A stretch of DNA of 7,359 bases from Candidatus Omnitrophota bacterium (GTDB lineage Bacteria > Omnitrophota > Gorgyraeia > Duberdicusellales > 4484-171). The notes under the pieces were generated by a model. That model saw nothing but the letters and a program-made list of their open reading frames with translations, was not told where the DNA came from and did not search any database. Position numbers and translations under genes: made by a program. Where the stretch lies: NCBI GenBank assembly GCA_030631705.1, contig DAOVKQ010000025.1, positions 1-7,359 on the forward strand. The letters run 5' to 3'. This document shows positions 1 to 6,095 of the stretch, one piece after another. Numbering within the stretch: position 1 is the first letter of the stretch; each line of letters opens with the position of its first letter.

Positions 1-1
1 A

Positions 2-841
2 GAAAAAACCCTCATAAGGACAGATAATCCTTCTTTAGTTTTTTCAAAGGTAATAGGATTGGTGGTTAAAGATTATGTTAGTCATCCCAAAGGTATTCAT
101 CCTACTGCTGTTATCGCTGATAGCGCCGAGTTAGGAGAGAATGTGGCGGTAGGCCCCAATGTTGTTATAGACGATAAAGCAAAGATAGGAAAAAATACAA
201 TAATTTATGGTGGGTGTTATATCGGCTGTTCTGCGGAATTAGGAAATAATTGTTTAATCTATCCCAATGTAACGATTAGAGAGAGAATTTGTATAGGAAA
301 TGAGGTGATTCTGCATTCCGGCGTGGTTATCGGTAGTGATGGTTTTGGTTTTGCCGCCGTACAAGGATTACAGAAAAAGATTCCTCAGATTGGAACGGTG
401 GTAATAGAAGATGGCGTAGAGATTGGCGCTAATTCAACTATTGACCGGGCCCGTTTTAGTAAGACAGTAATCGGCAAAGGAACAAAAATAGATAATCTTG
501 TTCAAATCGCTCATAATGTTATTATAGGGCCGAATTGTATTATTGTTGCTCAGGTTGGTATAGCAGGCAGCAGCAAGATAGGTGAGAGCGTTATATTAGC
601 CGGACAGGCGGGGATCGTGGGGCATATTACTGTTGGCGATAGAGCGATTGTTGCCGGGCAGGCCGGAGTAACAAGATCTGTGTCCGCGGATGCTAAGGTG
701 TCAGGGTATCCGGCAAGACCTCATGTTGAGGCAAAAAAGGTAAATGCCTGTGTGCAGCGCCTGCCGCAGGTTTATGAGAAAATTAAAGAACTGGAAGAAA
801 AAGTGCTTGGGCTGGAACAAATATTGAAGGAAAAAGGATAA
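2..841 (+). CDS. lpxD: LpxD, UDP-3-O-acylglucosamine N-acyltransferase (5' end missing)
   Basis: Third step of lipid A synthesis in the cytoplasm: transfers a second 3-hydroxyacyl chain from ACP to the 2-amino group of UDP-3-O-acylglucosamine. The frame is open from base 2 to the TAA at 839-841, giving 279 visible residues. LpxD proteins are about 340 residues, so roughly 60 N-terminal residues lie outside the window. The visible start ([15 protein letters not shown]) matches the end of the LpxD uridine-binding N-domain, so the TTG at 59 is not the start. Next come left-handed beta-helix hexapeptide repeats, the family motif GSDGFGFA, then [10 protein letters not shown] and [10 protein letters not shown]. 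The His of QIAHNV (codon 512-514) corresponds to the catalytic His239 of E. coli LpxD. The C-terminus ([18 protein letters not shown]) is the usual trimer-forming helix. It is followed 16 bp later by lpxC-fabZ, probably in one transcript. Identification is secure. Confidence 0.96.
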   Translation, partial: EKTLIRTDNPSLVFSKVIGLVVKDYVSHPKGIHPTAVIADSAELGENVAVGPNVVIDDKAKIGKNTIIYGGCYIGCSAELGNNCLIYPNVTIRERICIGNEVILHSGVVIGSDGFGFAAVQGLQKKIPQIGTVVIEDGVEIGANSTIDRARFSKTVIGKGTKIDNLVQIAHNVIIGPNCIIVAQVGIAGSSKIGESVILAGQAGIVGHITVGDRAIVAGQAGVTRSVSADAKVSGYPARPHVEAKKVNACVQRLPQVYEKIKELEEKVLGLEQILKEKG

Positions 842-857
842 AAGAAAAATATATAGT

Positions 858-2171
858 ATGGATAAACAGCGTACGATAAAAAATATAGTTTCTTTACGCG
901 GCGTTGGTCTTCATACCGGTCAGAGCGTAAAAATTGAATTTATGCCCGCTGTTGATAACGCGGGGATTTTTTTCGTGCGTAAAGATTTGGATCCGGAAAT
1001 AATCATTAAGGCGGATATTTATTCTGTCTTAAATCCGGAAAAGTTTCCCCGCCGGACTTCTGTGGGCGAAAGCGGCGCTTGCGTGTATACAATTGAACAT
1101 CTTATGGCTGCTTTGCATCTTTTGGATATTGATAACATCCGGGTCAATATCTGGGGAGAAGAGGTTCCCGGTATGGATGGCAGCGCCAAAGGGTTTGTCG
1201 AGAAACTTCAACAGGCAGGGGTAGTGACACAGGAAGCTTCCCGCCGGTACCTCGTTATAAAAGAGCCTTTTTGGGTTGAAGAGGGCCCCTCCAGTATAGT
1301 AGCTATTCCTTATAAAGAGGAACGTATTTCTTATACATTAAGTTATGATAATGACATTATCAGCACTAGTTTTCTGGATGTAGTTTTAAACGGAGATATA
1401 TCGCAGCGTATTTATGAAGCAAGAACATTTTGCCTCCAGGAAGAGGTTGATGCGTTAATAAAAATGGGATTAGGCAAAGGGTCTAATTACGAAAATACCT
1501 TAGTTGTCGCTAAGGCGAAAATATTGGAGAATAAATTAAGATTTCCTGATGAGTTCGTAAAGCACAAGGTTTTAGATCTTCTTGGTGATTTGTATTTAGC
1601 AGGCCCCATAAGAGCTCACATCATTGCTTTAAGAAGCGGCCATAACCTTAATATTCAGTTAATCAATAAGCTAAGAAAGTATAAGGATAAGAAGTCATCT
1701 GCCGGTGTAGTTTCGCATAGTGAATATTTTTCCGGTGGAGGCCAGCTTTCAATCAATGAGATAGTTAAAATTTTGCCCCATCGTTACCCTTTCCTGTTGG
1801 TTGACCGGATACTGAATATGGAAAAAGGGAAAAAGGCTATCGGCATTAAGAATGTCACCATAAATGATTATTTTTTTCAAGGCCATTTTCCTGATAAGCC
1901 GGTTATGCCGGGAGTATTGATAGTTGAAGCTATGGCACAAGTAGGCGGAGTATTGATGCTTGCTAACGAAGAGAATAAAGGCAAGATTGCTTATTTTATG
2001 GCTATTGATAAGGTGAAGTTCAGAAAGACGGTTGAGCCGGGAGATCAGTTGGTTATTGAAGTTGGATTGGGTAAAGTAAGAAAAAAAGTTGGAACGCTGA
2101 CTGCCAAGGCGTTTGTTGACGATAAAGTAGTCTGTGAGGCAGGGCTGACGTTTGCTTTGGTAGATTCTTAA
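858..2171 (+). CDS. lpxC-fabZ: LpxC-FabZ fusion: UDP-3-O-acyl-GlcNAc deacetylase / 3-hydroxyacyl-ACP dehydratase
   Basis: A bifunctional cytoplasmic enzyme of 437 residues. Residues 1-275 are LpxC, the zinc deacetylase that commits the cell to lipid A. RGVGLHTG follows the start; TIEHLMAAL holds the predicted base Glu80 and zinc ligand His81; HKVLDLLGD holds ligands His236 and Asp240; RSGHNLN holds His262. About 20 linker residues lead to FabZ (about 298-437), a hotdog-fold dehydratase with LPHRYPFLLVDR, GHFPDKPVMPG (catalytic His343) and Glu357 in VEAMAQ. All catalytic residues of both halves are present, and the frame is unbroken across the junction. The ATG at 858 gives MDKQRT, matching the N-terminus of stand-alone LpxC proteins, although only a weak purine stretch (AAGAAAA) precedes it. 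The fusion is known from Bacteroidota and some candidate phyla. It joins two enzymes that compete for or act around 3-hydroxyacyl chains, so coordinated dosage is a reasonable inference. Confidence 0.97.
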   Translation: MDKQRTIKNIVSLRGVGLHTGQSVKIEFMPAVDNAGIFFVRKDLDPEIIIKADIYSVLNPEKFPRRTSVGESGACVYTIEHLMAALHLLDIDNIRVNIWGEEVPGMDGSAKGFVEKLQQAGVVTQEASRRYLVIKEPFWVEEGPSSIVAIPYKEERISYTLSYDNDIISTSFLDVVLNGDISQRIYEARTFCLQEEVDALIKMGLGKGSNYENTLVVAKAKILENKLRFPDEFVKHKVLDLLGDLYLAGPIRAHIIALRSGHNLNIQLINKLRKYKDKKSSAGVVSHSEYFSGGGQLSINEIVKILPHRYPFLLVDRILNMEKGKKAIGIKNVTINDYFFQGHFPDKPVMPGVLIVEAMAQVGGVLMLANEENKGKIAYFMAIDKVKFRKTVEPGDQLVIEVGLGKVRKKVGTLTAKAFVDDKVVCEAGLTFALVDS

Positions 2172-2194
2172 TGGGGCATATTCCGTTTATGCTT

Positions 2195-2223
2195 GATACC
2201 CGATACTAGATTCCCGATACTCG
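2195..2223. repeat. Short direct repeat, CCCGATACT units
   Basis: Two exact copies of CCCGATACT (2199-2207 and 2213-2221) lie 14 bp apart, with further GATAC/CGATAC echoes on both sides. The tract begins about 24 bp after the lpxC-fabZ stop. It contains no ORF and no clear stem. It looks like a degenerate dispersed intergenic repeat, but one locus cannot prove copy number elsewhere in the genome. Confidence 0.6.
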
Positions 2224-2263
2224 TAAACAAATCCAAAATCATAAACTATAATACACAATAGAC

Positions 2264-2304
2264 AATACACAAATTACAAACGGGATGTTTGTATATTTGG
2301 TATT
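2264..2304. repeat. Inverted repeat (hairpin) between lpxC-fabZ and lpxA
   Basis: Arms of 18 nt (2264-2281 and 2287-2304) pair at 17 positions with one bulged base on each strand, around a 5-nt loop, GGGAT. The innermost seven pairs, TACAAAC with GTTTGTA, are uninterrupted. The stem is AT-rich and no U-tract follows, so it is not a standard intrinsic terminator. It could still protect or end the lpxC-fabZ mRNA. Its inner arm and GGGA tip resemble those of the larger hairpin at 6674-6814, which suggests one repeat family. Confidence 0.7.
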
Positions 2305-2327
2305 TATTGGGGTTTATACTGGCGTTT

Positions 2328-2355
2328 ATCCGCGTTGATATCCGCGGTAATCCGC
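2328..2355. repeat. Triplicated ATCCGC motif
   Basis: ATCCGC occurs three times (2328, 2340 and 2350), at spacings of 12 and 10 bp, in a GC-richer island with the palindromes GATATC (2337-2342) and CCGCGG (2342-2347). Read on the minus strand it is a series of GCGGAT units. It sits just upstream of the lpxA promoter candidate. Either a dispersed repeat remnant or a regulator-binding site is possible, and the sequence does not decide between them. Confidence 0.5.
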
Positions 2356-2376
2356 TTCTAACGCAAGAATTTTACA

Positions 2377-2404
2377 TTGCCCGGGTTTTATTTTCTGATA
2401 TAAT
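2377..2404 (+). promoter_or_regulatory. Candidate extended -10 promoter for lpxA
   Basis: TGATATAAT at 2396-2404 is a perfect extended -10 (TGnTATAAT). A partial -35, TTGCCC (2377-2382), lies 16 bp upstream of the TATAAT. Transcription would be expected to start near 2410-2412, almost on the lpxA ATG at 2412, so the mRNA could be leaderless. No Shine-Dalgarno sequence is seen before that ATG, which fits. The region is AT-rich, so a chance match remains possible. Confidence 0.5.
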
Positions 2405-2411
2405 AAGAAAA

Positions 2412-3188
2412 ATGGCGACTAATATTCATCCCCAAGCTATTGTTGAGCCCGGTGCCCAGATCGATGAGGGTGTTAAAATAGGCCCTTTTGCTATTATAGG
2501 CGCTAAGGCAAAGATAAAAAAAGATACTGAAATCTGTCCTTTTGCCCAAATCTTAGGAAATTCCGAGATTGGTTCCCAATGTAAGATATTTTCTCACGCC
2601 GTTATCGGCAGTCCGCCTCAGGACCTTAAATATGACGGTCAGGAAAGCCATGTCTTTGTGGGTGATAATAACATTATAAGAGAATTTGTTACTGTTAATC
2701 CGGGGACCGATGAAGGTTCTAATACGACTATCGGCAGCAACAATCTTATTATGGCTTATTCCCATATTGCCCATGATTGTATTGTCGGTAATAACAATAT
2801 CTTTGCTAATGCCGCTACTTTAGCCGGGCATGTCGAAGTAGAAGATAAAGTAGTTATAGGAGGATTGTCTGCCGTGCATCAGTTTTGCAAGGTGGGTCGG
2901 CTTTCAATCATCGGAGGATGTTCTAAAGTGGTTCAGGATATACCGCCTTTTTCTTTATGTGACGGACATCCCGCTAAAGTGCGCGCCCTTAATATAGTAG
3001 GTTTGAGAAGGTCGGATTTTTCTAAAGATAAGATCGAAATGTTAAAGCAGGCGTTTAAGATCTTATTTTTCGATAATCACCCATTAGATTCGGCTAAAGA
3101 AAAGATTAAAGGCAGCCTTCCTTCCTGTTCAGAGCTGGATTATTTAATTAAGTTCCTTTCTTCCTCGAAGAGAGGAATCTCTAAATGA
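2412..3188 (+). CDS. lpxA: LpxA, UDP-N-acetylglucosamine O-acyltransferase
   Basis: First step of lipid A synthesis: moves a 3-hydroxyacyl chain from ACP to the 3-OH of UDP-GlcNAc in the cytoplasm, as a trimer. It has 258 residues from the ATG at 2412, close to the 262 of E. coli LpxA. The reading frame stays open upstream to a TTG at 2289, but that extension is repeat-derived spacer, whereas MATNIHPQAIVEPGA matches family N-termini. Residues 1-190 are left-handed beta-helix hexapeptides; the rest is the helical C-domain beginning near NIVGLRRSDFS. Catalytic His121 lies in SHIAHDC (E. coli His125). His140 (AGHV) and His156 (AVHQF) correspond to His144 and His160. Gly169 aligns with the E. coli acyl-ruler Gly173, so a long 3-hydroxyacyl chain near C14 is predicted rather than C10; this is inference. 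It appears to lead a transcript with lpxI and the SpoIID-like gene. Confidence 0.97.
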   Translation: MATNIHPQAIVEPGAQIDEGVKIGPFAIIGAKAKIKKDTEICPFAQILGNSEIGSQCKIFSHAVIGSPPQDLKYDGQESHVFVGDNNIIREFVTVNPGTDEGSNTTIGSNNLIMAYSHIAHDCIVGNNNIFANAATLAGHVEVEDKVVIGGLSAVHQFCKVGRLSIIGGCSKVVQDIPPFSLCDGHPAKVRALNIVGLRRSDFSKDKIEMLKQAFKILFFDNHPLDSAKEKIKGSLPSCSELDYLIKFLSSSKRGISK

Positions 3189-3199
3189 ATCGCATATGA
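3171..3199 (+). promoter_or_regulatory. lpxA-lpxI translational junction with four-codon bridging ORF
   Basis: AGAGGA (3171-3176) is a good Shine-Dalgarno sequence, but it lies 19 nt before the lpxI ATG at 3196, which is too far. It is 8 nt before an ATG at 3185 that overlaps the lpxA stop as ATGA. That ATG opens MNRI and ends at the TGA 3197-3199, which itself overlaps the lpxI ATG as ATGA. Ribosomes could therefore pass lpxA, the micro-ORF and lpxI by two successive stop/start overlaps. The sequence facts are certain; the coupling role is inferred. Confidence 0.45.
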
Positions 3200-3999
3200 A
3201 ATTAGGAATAATTGCCGGCAATAGACTTTTTCCTATAATTTTTTCTCAGGCTGCAAGGCGCGGCAATAGCAGTATAGAACTAATAGCAATTTGTTTTCGC
3301 GGAGAAACAGACCCCAAGATCGAACGTTATGTCGATAAAGCGTTCTGGTTAAGAGTGGGGGAATTGGGATATTTACTGGAGATATTAAAAAGAGAAAATT
3401 TAAAGAAATTAGTTATGGTTGGACAAGTAAATCCCCGCCGTATATTCCAGAAGAGACATTGGGATGAAAAAATGCGCAAGCTCACAAAAGAGATAAACGA
3501 TTTCCGTCCCCATACAATATTTGGTAAATTGATTGAAACCATGGAGTCTTCGGGCGTAGAATTTATCGATTCAATATCTTACATGAAAGAGCATCTGGCA
3601 GAAAACGGAGTTATGAACGGATTATCTTTGAGTAATGGCGTGTTAAGAGATATAGAGTTTGGAACAGGGCTTATATCTAAATTTGTAGAATTGGACGTTG
3701 GGCAGAGTATTGTAATAAAAAATAAGACCGTTGTAGCCCTGGAAGGATTAGAGGGCACTGACAGAACAATCAACAGGGCCTATAGTTTGGCTGGTTTTGG
3801 ATGTGTAGTGTTGAAATTCAGCAAGCAAGACCAGGATTTGCGGTTTGATGTGCCCGTGGTAGGGCTTAAAACATTGACACTTCTTAAAAAGATAAAGGCA
3901 GCCGCCTTAGTTTTAGAAGCAAGCAGGGTGATTATTCTCCAAAAGGATAAATTTCTGCATCAGGCGTATCGCTGCGGCATTCCTGTAGTAGGAAAATAG
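3196..3999 (+). CDS. lpxI: LpxI, UDP-2,3-diacylglucosamine pyrophosphatase
   Basis: Hydrolyses UDP-2,3-diacylglucosamine to lipid X (2,3-diacylglucosamine 1-phosphate) and UMP, the fourth step of lipid A synthesis. It is the alternative to LpxH, which attacks the other phosphorus atom. The protein has 267 residues, near the family norm (Caulobacter LpxI is about 280). The start MKLGIIAGNRLFP is the typical family N-terminus. The C-terminal domain carries LEGLEGTDRTINRA (182-195) and QDLRFDVPVVG (213-223), the most conserved stretches. Asp214 or Asp218 in the second is the likely counterpart of the catalytic Asp of the Caulobacter enzyme, but I cannot assign which one without an alignment. No membrane segment is visible. 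It starts 7 bp after the lpxA stop, and its TAG overlaps the GTG of the next gene by one base, so the three genes are very probably cotranscribed. Confidence 0.94.
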   Translation: MKLGIIAGNRLFPIIFSQAARRGNSSIELIAICFRGETDPKIERYVDKAFWLRVGELGYLLEILKRENLKKLVMVGQVNPRRIFQKRHWDEKMRKLTKEINDFRPHTIFGKLIETMESSGVEFIDSISYMKEHLAENGVMNGLSLSNGVLRDIEFGTGLISKFVELDVGQSIVIKNKTVVALEGLEGTDRTINRAYSLAGFGCVVLKFSKQDQDLRFDVPVVGLKTLTLLKKIKAAALVLEASRVIILQKDKFLHQAYRCGIPVVGK

Positions 4000-5963
4000 T
4001 GGTTACCTTTTTTTCGTTAGCATTTCTTTTATTATTTCCCTTTATTGTAAATTCAAGTATTTCTTTTGAAGATGCTAAAACTCTTTATTCACAGGGAGAG
4101 TATGGGGAAGTTCAAAAATTTTACCAAGGAGCGTCGGTTTATAATAAAAAGGCATTTCTGGAGCTTGCTTGTTTACATAAAGAGCGCAAACAGTACGAAA
4201 AGTCCATTTTTTACCTTAAAGAATACCTAAAAAATGATAACGACGAAGACGTTAGATTATTACTTTCCGAAGTTCTTTATCTTGACGGGAATTCCCGCGA
4301 GGCTTTAACGGTTTTGAATAGGCTGGTTAAAAGAAGCAAGAATCATATTATTTATGTTTATATCGGCCTTGCCTATGAAGATTTAGGAAAATACCCTTTG
4401 GCCTTAAAAGCGTATAAAAAGTCGCTTGAATACCGAACAAATACGATTGCTTTATACAGATCGGGCAAGATTTATCTTGGGATGAAAGATTACGATGAGG
4501 CAATTAAGTTTTTTGAGAAATTAATTAAACTTGATGCGAGTATGCGCATTGCCTATTATCATTTGGGCGCTGCTTATTTAAATAAGAAAGATTTCATCAA
4601 GGCCTATAAATACCTTTCCCGGGCAATAAAGTTTTATCCCAAAGATAAAGAGCTTAAATCAGCGTTATTGTCTGTGAAGAAGAGCTTGGGGGAAGATTAT
4701 TTTTTAAAACAGAAAGCCAAATCGTTAACAAAACGTAAAGAAATTAAGTTATCGGCGTATAAAAAAGTTCAGGGCAATATTCCCGTAGTCAGGGTGGGAG
4801 TTCTGCGAAAAGTCAAATCTATAAGTTTTAAATGTTTTGCCGATATAAAATTAAAAGAAAATGTTTTCTTAAAGAAAGAAAGATTATACAGAGTAGAACC
4901 AGCCGGCAAAAATCAGGTTTATGTTTCGGATTATGAAAGTAAGAAAAAAATAGCAGCTTTGAATATGCCGCTGATTTTATCATCGTCGAATAAACCATTC
5001 TATATAATAGAAGTTACTTATGGGAGTGATCAATTTTGGCATAAATCTATAGATATGGCATTACGGGGAAATCTTGAAATAATCGGCTCAGGAGGACTGC
5101 TAACCTTGGTCAATATTATTAATTTAGAAGAATATCTTTACGGGGTTTTGCCGGGTGAGATTTATCCGAGCGCGCAAACAGATGCTTTAAAATCTCAGGC
5201 TGTGGCGGCGCGTACTATAGCGATTAAAAATATGGGGCGTCATAAAAAGGAAGGGTTTGATTTTTGCAGTGATGTTCATTGCCAGGTTTATCGTGGTTTA
5301 TCAAAGGAGTCGGAAAGAACCAATAAAGCGGTTGATTCTACGCGGGGAGAAATAATCGTTTTTGATAATAGGCCGGTTGAGACTTTTTATCATTCTAATT
5401 GCGGAGGCTGTTTGCGTGATGACCTTTTTGACAAAAGGAAATATCTCAATAATAAATTGGACAGAATTGAAGATAATTATCCTGTTTTTTCTCCTTGGGA
5501 GGCGGAAAATTGGTTCAAAAGCAGCCCTTCCTCGTTTAGCTCCCAAACCAAAAGGATAAGTAACTATCGTTGGCAGCGGATATACGATGATGATGATTTC
5601 ATGATTATCTTTGGCTGGCCGCTCAAAGATTTTAGAGATATCACTATTATCAAAAAGGGGGAATGTGAGCATATTGATATTTTGCAGATAGAGAGGGGTA
5701 ATGTTAAAGAGAAGGTTTCCGGTGATCTTAAGATAAGGCGTTACTTTGATAACTTAAGAAGCAGTGCTTTTAAGACAGAAATTAAATACAGGAGAGGAAA
5801 AGGGATTAATTCTGCAGAGCGTATTATTATCTGGGGCGCCGGTTTCGGCCATGGCGTAGGGCTGTCTCAAGAAGGCATGGAGGCAATGGCTAAAGGGGGC
5901 TTTGGCTATCGGGAAATACTCAGACATTACTACAAAAACATAGATATTAAGGATATTTACTAG
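3999..5963 (+). CDS. Secreted TPR protein with C-terminal SpoIID/LytB domain
   Basis: Probable periplasmic peptidoglycan-modifying protein, 654 residues. A hydrophobic leader (2-18, ending near VNSS) resembles a signal peptide, with no lipobox. Residues about 50-217 hold roughly five TPR helix pairs, for example at 117-150, 149-182 and 183-216. A basic linker (about 236-275) leads to SpoIID/LytB at about 340-650, with YLYGVLPGEIYPSA (candidate catalytic Glu387), ALKSQAVAARTIA, HCQVYRG, YHSNCGG and the C-terminal WGAGFGHGVGLSQEGMEAMA. Cys423, His427, Cys428, Cys468 and Cys471 cluster where SpoIID proteins bind metal. Characterised SpoIID is a lytic transglycosylase acting on peptide-stripped glycan; the same activity here is inferred. 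The GTG start overlaps the lpxI stop (TAGTG), with AGGA 5 nt upstream. Oddly, the leader lacks basic residues, although Arg-Lys codons lie in frame just upstream (3990-3995). TPRs imply a partner protein. Confidence 0.88.
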   Translation: MVTFFSLAFLLLFPFIVNSSISFEDAKTLYSQGEYGEVQKFYQGASVYNKKAFLELACLHKERKQYEKSIFYLKEYLKNDNDEDVRLLLSEVLYLDGNSREALTVLNRLVKRSKNHIIYVYIGLAYEDLGKYPLALKAYKKSLEYRTNTIALYRSGKIYLGMKDYDEAIKFFEKLIKLDASMRIAYYHLGAAYLNKKDFIKAYKYLSRAIKFYPKDKELKSALLSVKKSLGEDYFLKQKAKSLTKRKEIKLSAYKKVQGNIPVVRVGVLRKVKSISFKCFADIKLKENVFLKKERLYRVEPAGKNQVYVSDYESKKKIAALNMPLILSSSNKPFYIIEVTYGSDQFWHKSIDMALRGNLEIIGSGGLLTLVNIINLEEYLYGVLPGEIYPSAQTDALKSQAVAARTIAIKNMGRHKKEGFDFCSDVHCQVYRGLSKESERTNKAVDSTRGEIIVFDNRPVETFYHSNCGGCLRDDLFDKRKYLNNKLDRIEDNYPVFSPWEAENWFKSSPSSFSSQTKRISNYRWQRIYDDDDFMIIFGWPLKDFRDITIIKKGECEHIDILQIERGNVKEKVSGDLKIRRYFDNLRSSAFKTEIKYRRGKGINSAERIIIWGAGFGHGVGLSQEGMEAMAKGGFGYREILRHYYKNIDIKDIY

Positions 5964-6030
5964 ATGTACAGACGTCCTATTTAGGTACACCCTACTCATT
6001 TTTTGCGCAGTAGAAAGTACTATTTTTTCC

Positions 6031-6058
6031 TTGTATTCTTTTCCAATTATGATATAAA
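6031..6058 (+). promoter_or_regulatory. Candidate extended -10 promoter for the por operon
   Basis: TGATATAAA (6050-6058) is an extended -10, with a weak -35, TTGTAT (6031-6036), 16 bp before the TATAAA. The predicted start near 6065 leaves a leader of about 30 nt before porC. The layout (TTG, 16-bp spacer, TGATATAA) is the same as that before lpxA at 2377-2404. The 132-bp spacer that contains it (5964-6095) holds no ORF and no convincing terminator for the upstream gene. Confidence 0.45.
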
Positions 6059-6095
6059 AGTATCTCTTGCAAAATTCTAGATAGATAGTAAAAAA

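Noticed and set aside
59..841. lpxD starting at TTG 59
   Set aside because: The frame is open to base 2 and the residues before the TTG match the LpxD N-domain, so the gene is cut by the window edge.
2289..2411. 41-residue N-terminal extension of LpxA from a TTG
   Set aside because: It is encoded by intergenic repeat sequence and is not LpxA-like; family N-termini match the ATG at 2412.
5362..5559. 65-codon plus-strand ORF in another frame of the SpoIID-like gene
   Set aside because: It lies within conserved SpoIID coding sequence and shows no start signal or motif of its own.
5301..5672. 123-codon minus-strand ORF inside the SpoIID-like gene
   Set aside because: It is fully antisense to a well-supported domain, has no recognisable motif, and its composition is that of a shadow ORF.
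5965..5989. TGTAC/GTACA inverted repeat with a central GACGTC
   Set aside because: The stem is only five pairs around a long interval; it could be a chance match or an operator, with nothing to decide.
6009..6028. Intrinsic terminator after the SpoIID-like gene
   Set aside because: AGTA/TACT gives only a four-pair AT-rich stem before six T residues, too weak to call.
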